Part shown: piece after piece, positions 1 to 9,053 of the stretch | Layout: every line of letters starts with the position of its first letter | Position numbering within the stretch: the first letter of the stretch is position 1 | Source of the DNA: Nitrospinaceae bacterium | GTDB lineage: Bacteria > Nitrospinota > Nitrospinia > Nitrospinales > VA-1 | Length of the DNA: 32,393 nucleotides | Reading direction: 5' to 3' | Assembly: GCA_029261695.1 (NCBI GenBank) | Contig: JAJDAV010000012.1 | Coordinates: 1-32,393, forward strand | Translations under genes and position numbers: made by a program | The notes under the pieces: model-generated | What the model saw: the letters and a program-made list of their open reading frames with translations, nothing else | Database searches by the model: none | What the model was told of the DNA's origin: nothing

Positions 1-2823
1 CCCGATGAATTAAAGGCAGAGTTTGAAAACCAGCTGCAAAGACTTAAGGAAAGAGAAGAACTCGCAAGCCAACAAATGAGGGATATTATTGAAAAAGAAA
101 AACACCTTGAAGAAGCCAAGGTGCAAATGGAAAAGGAAACATCAGAATTCCGACTACAAATTCAGAAGCTACGAGACGAAGAGCAGAAACACACTGACCA
201 GGCAAAAGATCAGTCGGAAAAGGAAACATCCCGCATTCGCGCAGAATTAGAAGAGACTCAGAAAGAATTAAATAAATTGAGGGAAGAAAGAACTCAATTT
301 CTCACAGATCATGAATCCAATCGCTCGCGATTAGATACTGACTTTACCAGGCGGGACCAAATTTTCCGGGCAAAATTTGATGAACTGACGGAGCTAATGG
401 AAAAATTAGCTGCTGATGAAAAACAAGTCCAAGAATACAAGGAAAAGGCCTACAAATCTGCAAAAGAGAAACAAGTTCAAATAAAAAAGATATCCAATCA
501 ACAAATCAAGAAAAACCAACAATTATTAAAACTATCTAAATCTTTAGAAAACGAAAAAAAATTATTTAAAGGACGACTCAAAGAAGATTTCGACCGAAAG
601 AAAGAAGAGTTGGAAACTGAATATCAACGGCGCTCTGAGTATCATATTCGCCGGCTCGAAGAATTCGAAGCTGATGAAGAACGCCTGGGCCGAGAAAATG
701 AAAAACTAAGAATTCGCGAGCAGGGACTTGCTCTGGAAGCTCAAAAGAAAGCCGATGAACAAACTAAAAAGAGGCTTGCTGATTTAGAAAAGTGGGAAAA
801 AGAAATTTCCAAGCAACAAAAAATCCTTAACAAACAGGAAAAAGAAAATGGTCTGGAAAAAGTCTTACTTATAAAGGAAATGAGCGGGATTGAAGGCGGA
901 AAATTTGCAGTCGACCAAATCAAAACCGCTGCTAAAACACAAGAAGACCTTTTAAAAAGAAAACGCAAATTATTAAAAGCGATGGAAGAAGATCGCCCTA
1001 AGGTTGAGGAAGAGATCAAAGAAAAACTTCAAGAACTCGAATCCGAATTTGCAGAAGAACAAAAAAAGATTGCCGAAAAAAATGAAACCTTCCTTGAAGA
1101 ACAAAAACGCCTTCGAGAAAAAGAGAAAATCCTTTTGGAAAGAGAAACCAATGAACTCCGGACGATAAATCAGGAGTTCGAAGAATTCAAGAACTCCTTG
1201 GAAGTTGAACAAATCGAAAAGGAAATGGCTCTGGACAAAAAAGAAGAAAAACTGGAAGCCGAAGAACAAAAGCTTCTCGAACTTCAGCAGGCACAAATGG
1301 CTGAAGAAAAGGCAACCAAAGAAAAAAATGAAGAGATTGAAGCCGAAATCATGGCAGAGTTACAAGAAATACAACTGGTAAAATCTGATGTACTGCAACA
1401 TCAAGTTGGAGTAAAAAACTTTCTGGATGATTTTAAGACAACCTACAATCAAATCTTGCAATCGCAGGGCACGGAGTACGAAGAATTCAAAAAACGAATT
1501 GCCAGCATGGAGGAGGAAGCTACCCGCCTCACATCCAGCCTGAAAGACAAAGAAAAGCTAATAACCGAAGAAACAGTGGCCGCAGAAAAAGTTCTTCAAG
1601 AAAGATTGAAGCATCGAGAATCCATGGTGGATGTTATGGAAAAAGATTTACGCGGACGTGTTGAAGAATATCAGACCTTTGTCCAGGAACTGGCAGAAGT
1701 AAAAAAATCAATGAATGACGAAGATGAATCTCGTAAAGCAGAGTTAATGGATAGCTTAACTCAATATGAAGATAAACTTACCCACCTTGGCAAAGCCTTC
1801 GAAGAACTTTCTGAAGCTTTCCAGGTAGAGAAATCGAAAGGCCAAATTGAAATAGTTCCTGAAGAGGATGAGAAAAAACCTCTGGAGTATGATGATGCCC
1901 TGGCAAAAGCAGAATGGCCTCTGGCTATCCGCCAACGGTTGGGATCAGCTAAGGCAAGCGAACAGAATGCCCACATCACTGAATATTTATACAAATTCAG
2001 CGAAAAATGGGATGAGTGGATAAATATCCCCGCGGGAAAATTTATTATGGGCCATCCCAGACAAAAAGATTCGGCACCACACCAGGAAATAAAAATTGAA
2101 AAACCCTTTTTAATAAGAAAATACCCTGTAACAAATGTAGAGTTTTTCAAATTCGTTAACGAAACTCAGTACAAAACTGAAGCTGAGTCTCTTGTCGATG
2201 CGATCGTATACCATAATGGCAGCCTGGCTCTGCATGGCAATAGCGAGCCTAGCTCTTCATTTTCAAACCCCAGTCTCACTCCAGATAAAAATGCTTTTTG
2301 GTTATGCCCCAACGGTCAACCCGATTCTCTTTATGGTAAACATGGCCATCCAGTTACTCAAGTCACATGGAACGATGCCAAAGCATTTTGCAGATGGAAA
2401 AGCGAAACAACCGGTCAGACTATTCGCCTTCCCCTTGAAGAAGAATGGGAATATGTTGCCAGTAACTTTGGGAAATTAACCCCCGACCAGTTTTTCTGGG
2501 ATGAAGATCGGATTGTGGAGTTTTGCAATATTGAAGAAACAGGTATATGCGACACCTTGCCGGTAGACCATTTCCCTGAAAATGAATATTCCGCTGGAGT
2601 CACAGGTTTGTTTGGAAATGTTTTTGAGTGGGTAGAAAATGATCACGAAAAAAACCAGCCCACTAACGGAAAAAACCGTTCCTCCAATGGACTGACTTAT
2701 AAAATTGCCCGGGGAGGAAGCTTCATTACCCACTTTAAGCATATTGCACCCTGGCGCCGAATTTCATTCATTCAAAGCTATTGCACCTCATTTCTTGGTT
2801 TCAGGACCGTTTGCGAGGAATAG
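1..2823 (+). CDS. Long coiled-coil protein with C-terminal FGE/SUMF1-like domain (5' end outside window)
   Basis: The reading frame is open from base 1, so the gene starts upstream of the window; the first internal ATG is at 76 and about 940 residues are visible. Roughly the first 670 residues (to about base 2016) are almost pure Glu/Lys/Gln/Leu heptad-like sequence, predicting a very long cytoplasmic coiled coil with no signal peptide or membrane segment in the visible part. The last 270 residues form an FGE-sulfatase (SUMF1/C-type-lectin-like) fold: an IPAGKFIMG start near 2020, a YPVTNVEF block, HPVTQVTWNDAKAFCRW, an RLPLEEEWEY block, GLFGNVFEW, then RGGSF near 2710 and a final LGFR. In active FGE the RGGS stretch is followed by two copper-binding catalytic cysteines; here those positions appear to be Thr (2728) and Ile (2743). 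The domain is therefore probably a binding or structural module, not an active oxidase. The function is unknown. It is separated from purE by a promoter. Confidence 0.85.
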   Translation, partial: PDELKAEFENQLQRLKEREELASQQMRDIIEKEKHLEEAKVQMEKETSEFRLQIQKLRDEEQKHTDQAKDQSEKETSRIRAELEETQKELNKLREERTQFLTDHESNRSRLDTDFTRRDQIFRAKFDELTELMEKLAADEKQVQEYKEKAYKSAKEKQVQIKKISNQQIKKNQQLLKLSKSLENEKKLFKGRLKEDFDRKKEELETEYQRRSEYHIRRLEEFEADEERLGRENEKLRIREQGLALEAQKKADEQTKKRLADLEKWEKEISKQQKILNKQEKENGLEKVLLIKEMSGIEGGKFAVDQIKTAAKTQEDLLKRKRKLLKAMEEDRPKVEEEIKEKLQELESEFAEEQKKIAEKNETFLEEQKRLREKEKILLERETNELRTINQEFEEFKNSLEVEQIEKEMALDKKEEKLEAEEQKLLELQQAQMAEEKATKEKNEEIEAEIMAELQEIQLVKSDVLQHQVGVKNFLDDFKTTYNQILQSQGTEYEEFKKRIASMEEEATRLTSSLKDKEKLITEETVAAEKVLQERLKHRESMVDVMEKDLRGRVEEYQTFVQELAEVKKSMNDEDESRKAELMDSLTQYEDKLTHLGKAFEELSEAFQVEKSKGQIEIVPEEDEKKPLEYDDALAKAEWPLAIRQRLGSAKASEQNAHITEYLYKFSEKWDEWINIPAGKFIMGHPRQKDSAPHQEIKIEKPFLIRKYPVTNVEFFKFVNETQYKTEAESLVDAIVYHNGSLALHGNSEPSSSFSNPSLTPDKNAFWLCPNGQPDSLYGKHGHPVTQVTWNDAKAFCRWKSETTGQTIRLPLEEEWEYVASNFGKLTPDQFFWDEDRIVEFCNIEETGICDTLPVDHFPENEYSAGVTGLFGNVFEWVENDHEKNQPTNGKNRSSNGLTYKIARGGSFITHFKHIAPWRRISFIQSYCTSFLGFRTVCEE

Positions 2824-2837
2824 AAATATCCTTCGCC

Positions 2838-2866
2838 TTGATCCAATTCGTAAAAATTGATATAAA
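2838..2866 (+). promoter_or_regulatory. Putative sigma-70 promoter of the purE operon
   Basis: TTGATC (2838-2843) and TATAAA (2861-2866) are separated by exactly 17 bases, and the -10 is preceded by TG, giving an extended -10 (TGATATAAA). The -35 matches consensus at 4 of 6 positions and the -10 at 5 of 6. Transcription would start near 2873, leaving a leader of about 38 bases before the preferred purE start. The motif lies in the 87-base gap after the preceding stop codon. It is seen by eye only. Confidence 0.55.
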
Positions 2867-2895
2867 AGTTCCTCTATTATTCCAGTAAATTTTTG

Positions 2896-2902
2896 AAGGA
2901 GG
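2896..2902 (+). promoter_or_regulatory. Strong Shine-Dalgarno (AAGGAGG) that fixes the purE start
   Basis: A full AAGGAGG lies 8 bases before TTG at 2911. The longer reading frame that begins with TTG at 2893 would have this ribosome binding site inside its own coding sequence, so the downstream TTG is preferred. The resulting protein begins [15 protein letters not shown], as is usual for PurE. Confidence 0.75.
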
Positions 2903-2910
2903 TTGAAGTT

Positions 2911-3429
2911 TTGAGCAAGCCATTGGTTGGTATAGTTATGGGAAGTGATTCTGATTTTTCCATAATGGAAGAAGCCAGTAAAATTCTGGAGCAATTCAAC
3001 GTTGCACATGAAGTTTTGGTAACCTCTGCACACCGGACCCCTGAAAGAACCCGGAAATATGTGACGGGTGCAAAGCGGAGAGGCCTACGTGTTTTTATTG
3101 CCGGAGCGGGTGGTGCAGCTCATCTTGCTGGAGTGATTGCCGCCGAAACCACATTGCCGGTTATTGGTGTGCCTATCAATTCGACTCCTTTAAATGGATT
3201 GGACTCCCTTTTATCCACAGCACAAATGCCTGGTGGAATTCCTGTTGCGACAGTAAGTATTGGAAAATGGGGTGCAAAAAATGCAGGTATTCTAGCTGTA
3301 CAAATTCTGGCAATTGCGGATGACAAGCTTGCAAGCCAACTTGTCAAATTTAGAAAACAACAGGCTAAGGCTGTGGAACAAAAAAGCCAAAAACTAAAAA
3401 CACCTCATGCCGCAAATTTTAAAGGTTGA
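2911..3429 (+). CDS. purE: N5-carboxyaminoimidazole ribonucleotide mutase, PurE class I
   Basis: PurE converts N5-CAIR to CAIR in de novo purine synthesis in the cytosol. The 172-residue product has the MGSDSD motif at its N terminus (the phosphate-binding loop), the conserved AHRTPER segment with the catalytic histidine, and the glycine-rich [11 protein letters not shown] segment, all typical of bacterial class I PurE. The length is slightly above the usual 160-170 because of a Lys/Gln-rich tail. The start is TTG at 2911, set by AAGGAGG; an in-frame TTG at 2893 is less likely. The usual partner purK (N5-CAIR synthetase) is not next to it. The 3' end overlaps tsaC by 23 bases, which implies co-transcription and probably translational coupling. 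Confidence 0.95.
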   Translation: MSKPLVGIVMGSDSDFSIMEEASKILEQFNVAHEVLVTSAHRTPERTRKYVTGAKRRGLRVFIAGAGGAAHLAGVIAAETTLPVIGVPINSTPLNGLDSLLSTAQMPGGIPVATVSIGKWGAKNAGILAVQILAIADDKLASQLVKFRKQQAKAVEQKSQKLKTPHAANFKG

Positions 3430-4066
3430 TCACTCAAATACAGATTCATGGGAAAGAACTATTACCAAGACCCAAAGCATCTTGAAAGGTGGGGGTGTTA
3501 TAGCCTTTCCCACAGATACTTTTTATGGCTTGGGCGTCGACCCTTACAATAAAGATGCAGTTGATAAAATTTATAAAATTAAGAATCGCGAACAAGAAAA
3601 ACCACTACTCCTCCTTATCGACTCAATCGCAAAACTAGAAAGCTTAGCTGAAAAACCATCAGCGGCTTGCGCCAAGTTAATAAATTCCTTTTGGCCAGGC
3701 CCTTTGACACTTCTATTCAAACCCAAGTCTGCAATCAACAAAAACATCACCTCAGATTTAATAGCAATAAGACAACCGGGAAACTCAATAACTCGAATGT
3801 TATTAGCAACACTGGATCATCCCTTAACAGCACCGAGCGCAAATTTAAGCGGCACCTCCCCTGCGACCACTGCGCAACAAGTCAAAGAAAAACTTGGTAA
3901 CCAAGTAGACCTTATTCTTGACGCAGGAACATTACCAGGAGGAAAACCTTCGACTCTTATTGATGCGACGAAGGTCCCCATCCAGTTAGTCCGAGAGGGA
4001 GCGATAAGCTTTAAGGAAATCAAGGAGTCATTAGATGGGATGTTACAAACTCAGGAGTCCTTATGA
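3407..4066 (+). CDS. tsaC: Threonylcarbamoyl-AMP synthase (Sua5/YciO/YrdC family)
   Basis: This enzyme makes L-threonylcarbamoyladenylate from threonine, bicarbonate and ATP, the first step of the t6A37 modification of ANN-decoding tRNAs. The 219-residue product is a single YrdC domain: [16 protein letters not shown] near residues 28-43, [12 protein letters not shown] near 60-71, [10 protein letters not shown], an IAIRQP segment, [14 protein letters not shown], and the ending [17 protein letters not shown]. The C-terminal Sua5 domain of the long form is absent, so this is the short TsaC-like type. It starts inside the end of purE with little ribosome binding site of its own and its stop overlaps the acpS start (ATGA at 4063), so it depends on the operon for translation. 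YrdC-family paralogues exist; the full APSANLSG motif favours the t6A role. Confidence 0.93.
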   Translation: MPQILKVDHSNTDSWERTITKTQSILKGGGVIAFPTDTFYGLGVDPYNKDAVDKIYKIKNREQEKPLLLLIDSIAKLESLAEKPSAACAKLINSFWPGPLTLLFKPKSAINKNITSDLIAIRQPGNSITRMLLATLDHPLTAPSANLSGTSPATTAQQVKEKLGNQVDLILDAGTLPGGKPSTLIDATKVPIQLVREGAISFKEIKESLDGMLQTQESL

Positions 4067-4440
4067 TATTCGGAACTGGACTGGACATCATTGAAGTAGA
4101 GCGAATTAAACAATCTATCAAGAGATATTCTCCTAGATTCGAGCAAAGAGTATTCACTCCCGGAGAGATAAGTTATTGCCAATCAAAAGGAGATCCCGCA
4201 AAGCATTTCGCTGCACGGTTTGCAGTTAAAGAGGCTGTCTCTAAATGCCTGGGCACAGGGATTACCGGAGCTTTGGGTTTTAAGGATATGGAAGTAGTCA
4301 ATGAAGATACAGGCAAGCCGGTATTAATAATGACGGGTAAAGGTAAAGAACTGTTCAAAAAATTAGAACTCAAAACAATTCACATTTCAATTTCTCACGA
4401 TCGCACCCACGCAATCGCCCATGCAATTGCCGAACAATAA
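4063..4440 (+). CDS. acpS: Holo-[acyl-carrier-protein] synthase
   Basis: AcpS transfers 4'-phosphopantetheine from CoA to apo-ACP, activating fatty acid synthesis. The 125-residue product has the family length and both signature blocks: GTGLDIIEVERI (Asp8, metal ligand) and AARFAVKEAVSKCLGTG (Glu57, metal ligand, in the FAxKEA motif), followed by the HISISHDRTHAIAHA ending typical of AcpS. The start ATG overlaps the tsaC stop as ATGA. Its position directly before a lipid A-type acyltransferase places lipid synthesis functions together in this operon. No oddity seen. Confidence 0.96.
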   Translation: MIFGTGLDIIEVERIKQSIKRYSPRFEQRVFTPGEISYCQSKGDPAKHFAARFAVKEAVSKCLGTGITGALGFKDMEVVNEDTGKPVLIMTGKGKELFKKLELKTIHISISHDRTHAIAHAIAEQ

Positions 4441-4455
4441 GCAAAGCGAATACCC

Positions 4456-5376
4456 TTGAAACTCATCCGGCATTTTCTAGAATACATTTTGGTTCGATTT
4501 CTTATACTACTTGTGAAACCTCTTTCACATAAGCAAGTGGTTTCTCTTGGGAGAAATCTTGGGGCGCTGGTATTTCGTTTTTCTGGAAAAAGAAAGAAGG
4601 CGGCTTTCATAAATCTGGACATAATCCTTTCCCAGAGCCAATCTAAAGAACAAAAAAAACAAATTATAAAAAATTCTTTTAAAACCCTTGCGGTTTCAGC
4701 TCTTCAAACAATTTGGGTCACCACCCGCACTAAGGAAAGAGTCCAGTTTTTGATAGAAGAAAAACCAAAAGGACTGGATATACTTAAACAATGCCTTGAT
4801 AAAAATAAGGGGATTTTCTTTTTAACCGCACATTACGGAAACTGGGAGATCATGGGACTGCACCACGGTCTTTTAGGGATCTGCCCCTTATCTTCCATTG
4901 TCCGCAAACTTGACAATCCCTATCTGGATACCTTTGTAGCAAATTTAAGAACTTCAACAGGTAACAAAGTTTTTTATCGTGACGACTCTCTTATAAAAAT
5001 AGTCCGCGAATTAAAAAATAATAATAGCGTGGCAGTCATGATGGATCAAAATACGGCAAGAGGTGGGATTTTCGTAGATTTTTTTGGCCGGAAAGCTGCT
5101 ACTCCCCGAGCGGTTGCACAACTCAGTTATCGGATGGGAACCCCAATCCTTCCTCTGTTTTCCTATCCCACTGATAAGGGAACCTATAAAATTGAATATG
5201 GCCCGGAATTGATCTTGGAAAAATCGGGAAACAAGGATCAAGACATTCTGGATTGGACTCAAGAGATGGAAGCCTTTATCGAGTCTGTCATTCGGAAAAA
5301 CCCAACACCTTGGATGTGTGGCCATCGACGCTGGAAAACTCGCCCTCCAGAAGAAAAAGACACACGAATTTATTGA
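4456..5376 (+). CDS. Lysophospholipid / lipid A acyltransferase (LpxL/HtrB family)
   Basis: Members acylate Kdo-lipid A or related (phospho)lipid acceptors at the inner face of the cytoplasmic membrane. The 306-residue product has the family length, an N-terminal hydrophobic anchor (about residues 6-25), the HX4E catalytic motif as HYGNWE (His126-Glu131), then the MMDQNTARGGIFVDFFG block and a C-terminal RNPTPWMCGHRRWKTRP segment that corresponds to the W-x-H-R-R-W-K block of LpxL/LpxM. The start is TTG at 4456, 15 bases after acpS, with only a weak purine-rich sequence before it. Which acyl position it uses cannot be told from the sequence. The family assignment is firm, the exact substrate is not. 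Confidence 0.9.
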   Translation: MKLIRHFLEYILVRFLILLVKPLSHKQVVSLGRNLGALVFRFSGKRKKAAFINLDIILSQSQSKEQKKQIIKNSFKTLAVSALQTIWVTTRTKERVQFLIEEKPKGLDILKQCLDKNKGIFFLTAHYGNWEIMGLHHGLLGICPLSSIVRKLDNPYLDTFVANLRTSTGNKVFYRDDSLIKIVRELKNNNSVAVMMDQNTARGGIFVDFFGRKAATPRAVAQLSYRMGTPILPLFSYPTDKGTYKIEYGPELILEKSGNKDQDILDWTQEMEAFIESVIRKNPTPWMCGHRRWKTRPPEEKDTRIY

Positions 5377-5379
5377 TCT

Positions 5380-5868
5380 ATGAAATGTCCTTCCTGCGAA
5401 AATGAGCTAACCCAACGTAAAGCTTCAGGAATTCAAGCCAATATATGCCAAAATTCATGTGGAGGATTTTGGTTTCATATATCTCAAATAAGAAAACTGG
5501 AGCATGTCAAGCCAGGGGCTGGATATGACCTCCTTACTGTGGAAATTGCAGATGGGGTAAAAACTTATCGCGACTCGGTGCACCCCTGCCCTCAATGCAA
5601 AACAACCCTATTATATCGGCATTTTTTTAGCCGAAAATACGATACAGAAGTAAATCAATGCGCCAAATGCAGCGGTTTTTGGATTGATGCTGGGGGGCTT
5701 GCCAAGATCGTACAATTAAAAAACAAAGAAAAAAAAATGCGACTTGAAGAATATTTCACCGTAATAATGGATGAAAAGATTTCAGGAATGAATCTGGCAA
5801 GTCCAGATTTAGCGGAATCCGCAAAAATGATAACCCAGATTTTTAAGTTTTTAAAACCAGAATTATAA
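5380..5868 (+). CDS. Double zinc-ribbon (zf-TFIIB type) protein, function unknown
   Basis: The 162-residue product contains two copies of the zf-TFIIB zinc ribbon. The first is CPSC (residues 3-6) with CQNSCGGFW (23-31). The second is CPQC with CAKCSGFWIDAGGL, near residues 71-110. The CxxC..C.xC.G.W pattern, with Trp and a following Asp/Glu-rich turn, is typical of this family, which is common in bacteria but rarely characterised. A short basic/helical tail follows, with no membrane segment. It starts 3 bases after the acyltransferase stop, so it is the last gene of the purE operon. A link to envelope lipid synthesis is suggested only by position; DNA, RNA or protein binding are all possible. 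Confidence 0.85.
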   Translation: MKCPSCENELTQRKASGIQANICQNSCGGFWFHISQIRKLEHVKPGAGYDLLTVEIADGVKTYRDSVHPCPQCKTTLLYRHFFSRKYDTEVNQCAKCSGFWIDAGGLAKIVQLKNKEKKMRLEEYFTVIMDEKISGMNLASPDLAESAKMITQIFKFLKPEL

Positions 5869-6007
5869 AAACACCAAACTGGATTTTTTTAAATTTTTAT
5901 AGCCTAGCTCAACTATCAAGATAAATTTCCAAATTGACTCTGGCTATTAACTCATTCAAATAAAGAGTTCCCTCAAAAACAAAGTCATACATGCAATTCA
6001 AATTAAA

Positions 6008-6016
6008 TGGTATAAT
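6008..6016 (+). promoter_or_regulatory. Putative extended -10 promoter element (TGGTATAAT)
   Basis: TGGTATAAT is a perfect extended -10 (TGnTATAAT). No good -35 lies 16-18 bases upstream, as is usual for extended -10 promoters. It sits in the 250-base AT-rich gap before the GT2 gene and would give a leader of about 95 bases. Because the region is very AT-rich, chance occurrence is possible. Confidence 0.4.
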
Positions 6017-6118
6017 TTTTTAAATTTCAAAGAAAAATTATTCAAGCTTAAACAATTCAGGTATTTTTTTCCGGTTTTTTAAAGATCTGTAAAAAAAATC
6101 CCCCTAAGTTTCGAACTA

Positions 6119-7078
6119 ATGAATAAAGCTAGCACCGAAAAACAGAAAATTTCAATTGTCTGCCCCGTATATAATGAGGAAGAAACAATCCCTTTATATT
6201 ATGAGCGCTTCCAAAAGGCAGTAGCTTGCTTACGAGATCGCTATTTGATTGAACTCACCTTTATTAATAATTGTTCTACAGATAACACCTTGGCGGCCAT
6301 AAAATCAGTCCAGGCCAAGGACTCCTCGGTTCAGTATATTTCTTTAACACGAAATTTTGGTTATCAGTCTTCGGTTTTATGCGGTCTGACTTATGCAAAC
6401 GGACACGCCATCGTGGTCAACGATGTAGACTGTGAAGATCCGCCCGAACTCATTCCAAAATTTGTAGAACAATGGGAAAAGGGGTATGACATCATATATG
6501 GACGAAGAGGGAAAAGGCATGAATATCTAGGGCTAACTTTATGCAGAAGGTTATTTTACCGCCTGACACGAGCTATCGCCGACAACGATTTCATTTTAGA
6601 CATGGCTGAATTCTCCCTTTTCACTAAACGCGTTCGTGATGAAGTATTACAAACAAAAACATCATTCCCCTTTATCCGAAATGAATTGGCCTACGTTGGA
6701 TTCAGAAAAATTGGAATTGATTACGATCGAGAACCGCGAATCGGCGGAAAAAGTAACTATATGGGTTATGCGGGGATGTTTCGTATGATTAAATTTGCAG
6801 TTGCCGGGATTCTCACCGCCTCAACTTTCCCTCTGCGCCTAATCTTCTATCTGGCGATTCCTCTACTATTTGCTAATTTTGCTGCAGTTATAGTTTATTT
6901 TGTCATGCCAGAAAATGTTTCGCTTCATTTAATTTATATTCTAAACACTATGTTTTTAATAACGGCGGTAACTTTTATATCGACCTATATGGCTCGGGTC
7001 TATAAGAATGGTATTCAGCGACCTAATTTTATTATCGACTGGGATAACACCTTTCTCAACCCACGCGAGACTGATTAA
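6119..7078 (+). CDS. Family 2 glycosyltransferase, polyprenyl-phosphate sugar type (GtrB/DPM1-like)
   Basis: The 319-residue product has an N-terminal GT-A domain with the opening ISIVCPVYNEEETIP, the NNCSTDNT nucleotide-binding segment, the NFGYQSSVLCGLTYANG block and NDVDCEDPPELIP in place of the common MDADLQDPPE (DXD-like metal site). An R.GGKSNY segment near residue 207 matches the R..G.SKY signature of this subfamily. Two transmembrane helices follow (about 238-262 and 270-293). Such enzymes usually move a hexose or aminohexose from a nucleotide sugar to undecaprenyl phosphate on the cytoplasmic face. The lipid-linked sugar is then used by a membrane GT-C enzyme, and a candidate GT-C protein is the convergent neighbour at 7149-9053. 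The sugar cannot be predicted. Confidence 0.88.
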   Translation: MNKASTEKQKISIVCPVYNEEETIPLYYERFQKAVACLRDRYLIELTFINNCSTDNTLAAIKSVQAKDSSVQYISLTRNFGYQSSVLCGLTYANGHAIVVNDVDCEDPPELIPKFVEQWEKGYDIIYGRRGKRHEYLGLTLCRRLFYRLTRAIADNDFILDMAEFSLFTKRVRDEVLQTKTSFPFIRNELAYVGFRKIGIDYDREPRIGGKSNYMGYAGMFRMIKFAVAGILTASTFPLRLIFYLAIPLLFANFAAVIVYFVMPENVSLHLIYILNTMFLITAVTFISTYMARVYKNGIQRPNFIIDWDNTFLNPRETD

Positions 7079-7148
7079 AGAAACCACATACTTCATTAGG
7101 TAAAAACCGTATTCCTCCCAACTTGCTGCAACGCAATTTACAACAACA

Positions 7149-9053
7149 TCAATTATCGTGGATTAACCATCTAAGTTTATTTATTTGAACTGGATCTCCG
7201 GAAAATTCCCAAAAAACTTTATACTCTCCAACTTCACCGGATTTGAATTTAATATTATGCTGCCTGAAAAATTTGGTGTAGGTATCCAATACATGGCTTC
7301 CAGCTATGATTCCGAAATCAGAATATTTCAATGATCTTTTCTTTCGAGTCTTTGCTACTGGATTACTAGAATATTCACTTACAATCAATTTTCCCCCGCT
7401 CAAATAAGTGGTAATCCCCGACAAACCATAACCAGAATATGCCACTGATATATTTTCCTTTTCCAAAAACTCCATCAAATCATAAATAAAAATCTTTTCT
7501 AACTTAACCAGCTTAAAATCATTAATTAGCCCCTCATTCTCCAACCCCCGGTAATTTGAAATTGAATAAAAACTAACCCATATTGCTAAAACGATTATTG
7601 GAATTGATTTAAACTTATCCTTAAGCTTATCAACATATATTCCAACCCAAAGAACAAGTATCCCAAATAAAGGAAACAGGTAGCGCGGCTCAGGACCGTT
7701 TTGCACAATGGTGTTAGCCATACAAATCATGATGGGAGCCAAAAGAATAATGTGCATCGTCTCAAATTTCATACCTTTAAAGGTCAAAATGCTTTTTAAG
7801 GAATTTTTGTTTTCTGAGACAAATGAAATAATGGAAGCTAGTAAAATAACAATAAGAGTGACAAGTAAAAGTCCAAAAATGATTTGATTAGCATTAATCG
7901 GATTTGAAACCAAATTTTGATACGATTTATCAAAATCGAAAAGCTGAGGGCCTTTTCGGAAAAATATACTGTACAAATGTTCCAAAAGCTTGGTTGGCAA
8001 AAAGTCTGTGTCATGCCCTTGCCCTCCTCGCGATGTTTCTCCAATTACAATACTGGCAATACGTGGCGACAGACCAATAATAAAACCCATCCCACCCGCA
8101 ACAATCATTCGTTTATTGTCGGCATGGGCCTTCCCGCTAAAATAGGACTGAACATTTTTAAAAAAAGCCATTGAGCTTTTCGGGGCAATCATTATTCTCA
8201 AAGAAATAAGTACTGCCAACTGAATTGCGGCTCCGTGAAACTTGTTGATTTGCAAAATGGATACACCCCCAATATCCAAACCAAACCCACCAAATACATA
8301 AGCAAATGAAACAAAAAATAAAAACAGGACAATAAGAATATCAAAAACTCTACAAACACGTTCTTTAGCAGTTTGATTCTTATTAAAAATTTTTGATAAA
8401 GTTGCAAACGATATTTTCCCACGCATCTCGTCCCAGCGAGGATGGGTCAAAAGAGAAAGGACAGCAATAACTAATATGAAGATCAGCGAGTATGTGTACG
8501 TATAAATTGCTAATCCCATGGTGAAAAACAAAAAGAAAATAGTTCGGGTATTTTTCCCTTCATAGAGTTTCAATTTTATGAAAAGAATAAAAATCAGGTT
8601 CCCCATAAAAGCCACTAGAGTGTGAGGCCAGTTGTGCATGGTCATCCTGGTGATGAAAAAAGGACTAAAAAACATCAGTACTAAAACAAGGTAGGCGGTA
8701 CGAGGAATAACTAATCTGGCAATCAGAAAAGTCGTCCAAATATATAGCGCATAATAAAGTGCTCCAGGAAGATGGAAAGCCAGTGCTGTTGGCCCCATAA
8801 GCCACATCAATGGAGCCGAGAAAAGTGCGAATGTAAGCCCGAATGTTCGCCCAAAGTCAAAATAAAAAACAATAGGCCCTCCGTTTACAAGTTCATAAAT
8901 CGTACTTGCCAACATGCCTATATCGCTGGAAAAATAATTGTCGATATTTAAATAATAGGGGTAACGGACTAGAGCTAAAGCAATATACAAAGAAGAAACT
9001 GCAAAAAAATGGAACGCAAATCTGCGTAAGATGTTTGAATCAGTATTTCGCAT
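7149..9053 (-). CDS. Multi-span membrane protein, GT-C / PMT-like glycosyltransferase candidate
   Basis: The 634-residue product has an N-terminal transmembrane helix (about 15-32), then a first outer loop with acidic residues (Asp38 and Asp44 in NIDNYFSSDIGM). About ten further hydrophobic helices follow to around residue 500, and the protein ends in a soluble domain of roughly 120 residues. An acidic motif in the first loop followed by many helices and a C-terminal soluble domain is the architecture of GT-C enzymes such as ArnT, PMT or PglB-type transferases that use polyprenyl-phosphate sugars. I see no diagnostic family motif beyond that, so the call rests on topology. It is convergent with the GT2 gene (70 bases between stops), which could supply its donor substrate. 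The ATG at 9053 has no strong ribosome binding site. Confidence 0.65.
   Translation of the reverse strand: MRNTDSNILRRFAFHFFAVSSLYIALALVRYPYYLNIDNYFSSDIGMLASTIYELVNGGPIVFYFDFGRTFGLTFALFSAPLMWLMGPTALAFHLPGALYYALYIWTTFLIARLVIPRTAYLVLVLMFFSPFFITRMTMHNWPHTLVAFMGNLIFILFIKLKLYEGKNTRTIFFLFFTMGLAIYTYTYSLIFILVIAVLSLLTHPRWDEMRGKISFATLSKIFNKNQTAKERVCRVFDILIVLFLFFVSFAYVFGGFGLDIGGVSILQINKFHGAAIQLAVLISLRIMIAPKSSMAFFKNVQSYFSGKAHADNKRMIVAGGMGFIIGLSPRIASIVIGETSRGGQGHDTDFLPTKLLEHLYSIFFRKGPQLFDFDKSYQNLVSNPINANQIIFGLLLVTLIVILLASIISFVSENKNSLKSILTFKGMKFETMHIILLAPIMICMANTIVQNGPEPRYLFPLFGILVLWVGIYVDKLKDKFKSIPIIVLAIWVSFYSISNYRGLENEGLINDFKLVKLEKIFIYDLMEFLEKENISVAYSGYGLSGITTYLSGGKLIVSEYSSNPVAKTRKKRSLKYSDFGIIAGSHVLDTYTKFFRQHNIKFKSGEVGEYKVFWEFSGDPVQINKLRWLIHDN

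Noticed and set aside
2017-2820. Active formylglycine-generating enzyme or sulfatase maturase
   Set aside because: The cysteine positions after RGGS are Thr and Ile, and there is no sulfatase gene in the window.
5854-5888. Possible terminator AAAACCAG ... CTGGATTTTTTT after the zinc-ribbon gene
   Set aside because: The stem is short and contains a bulged A with an 18-base loop. The T run is real, but the region is T-rich in general.
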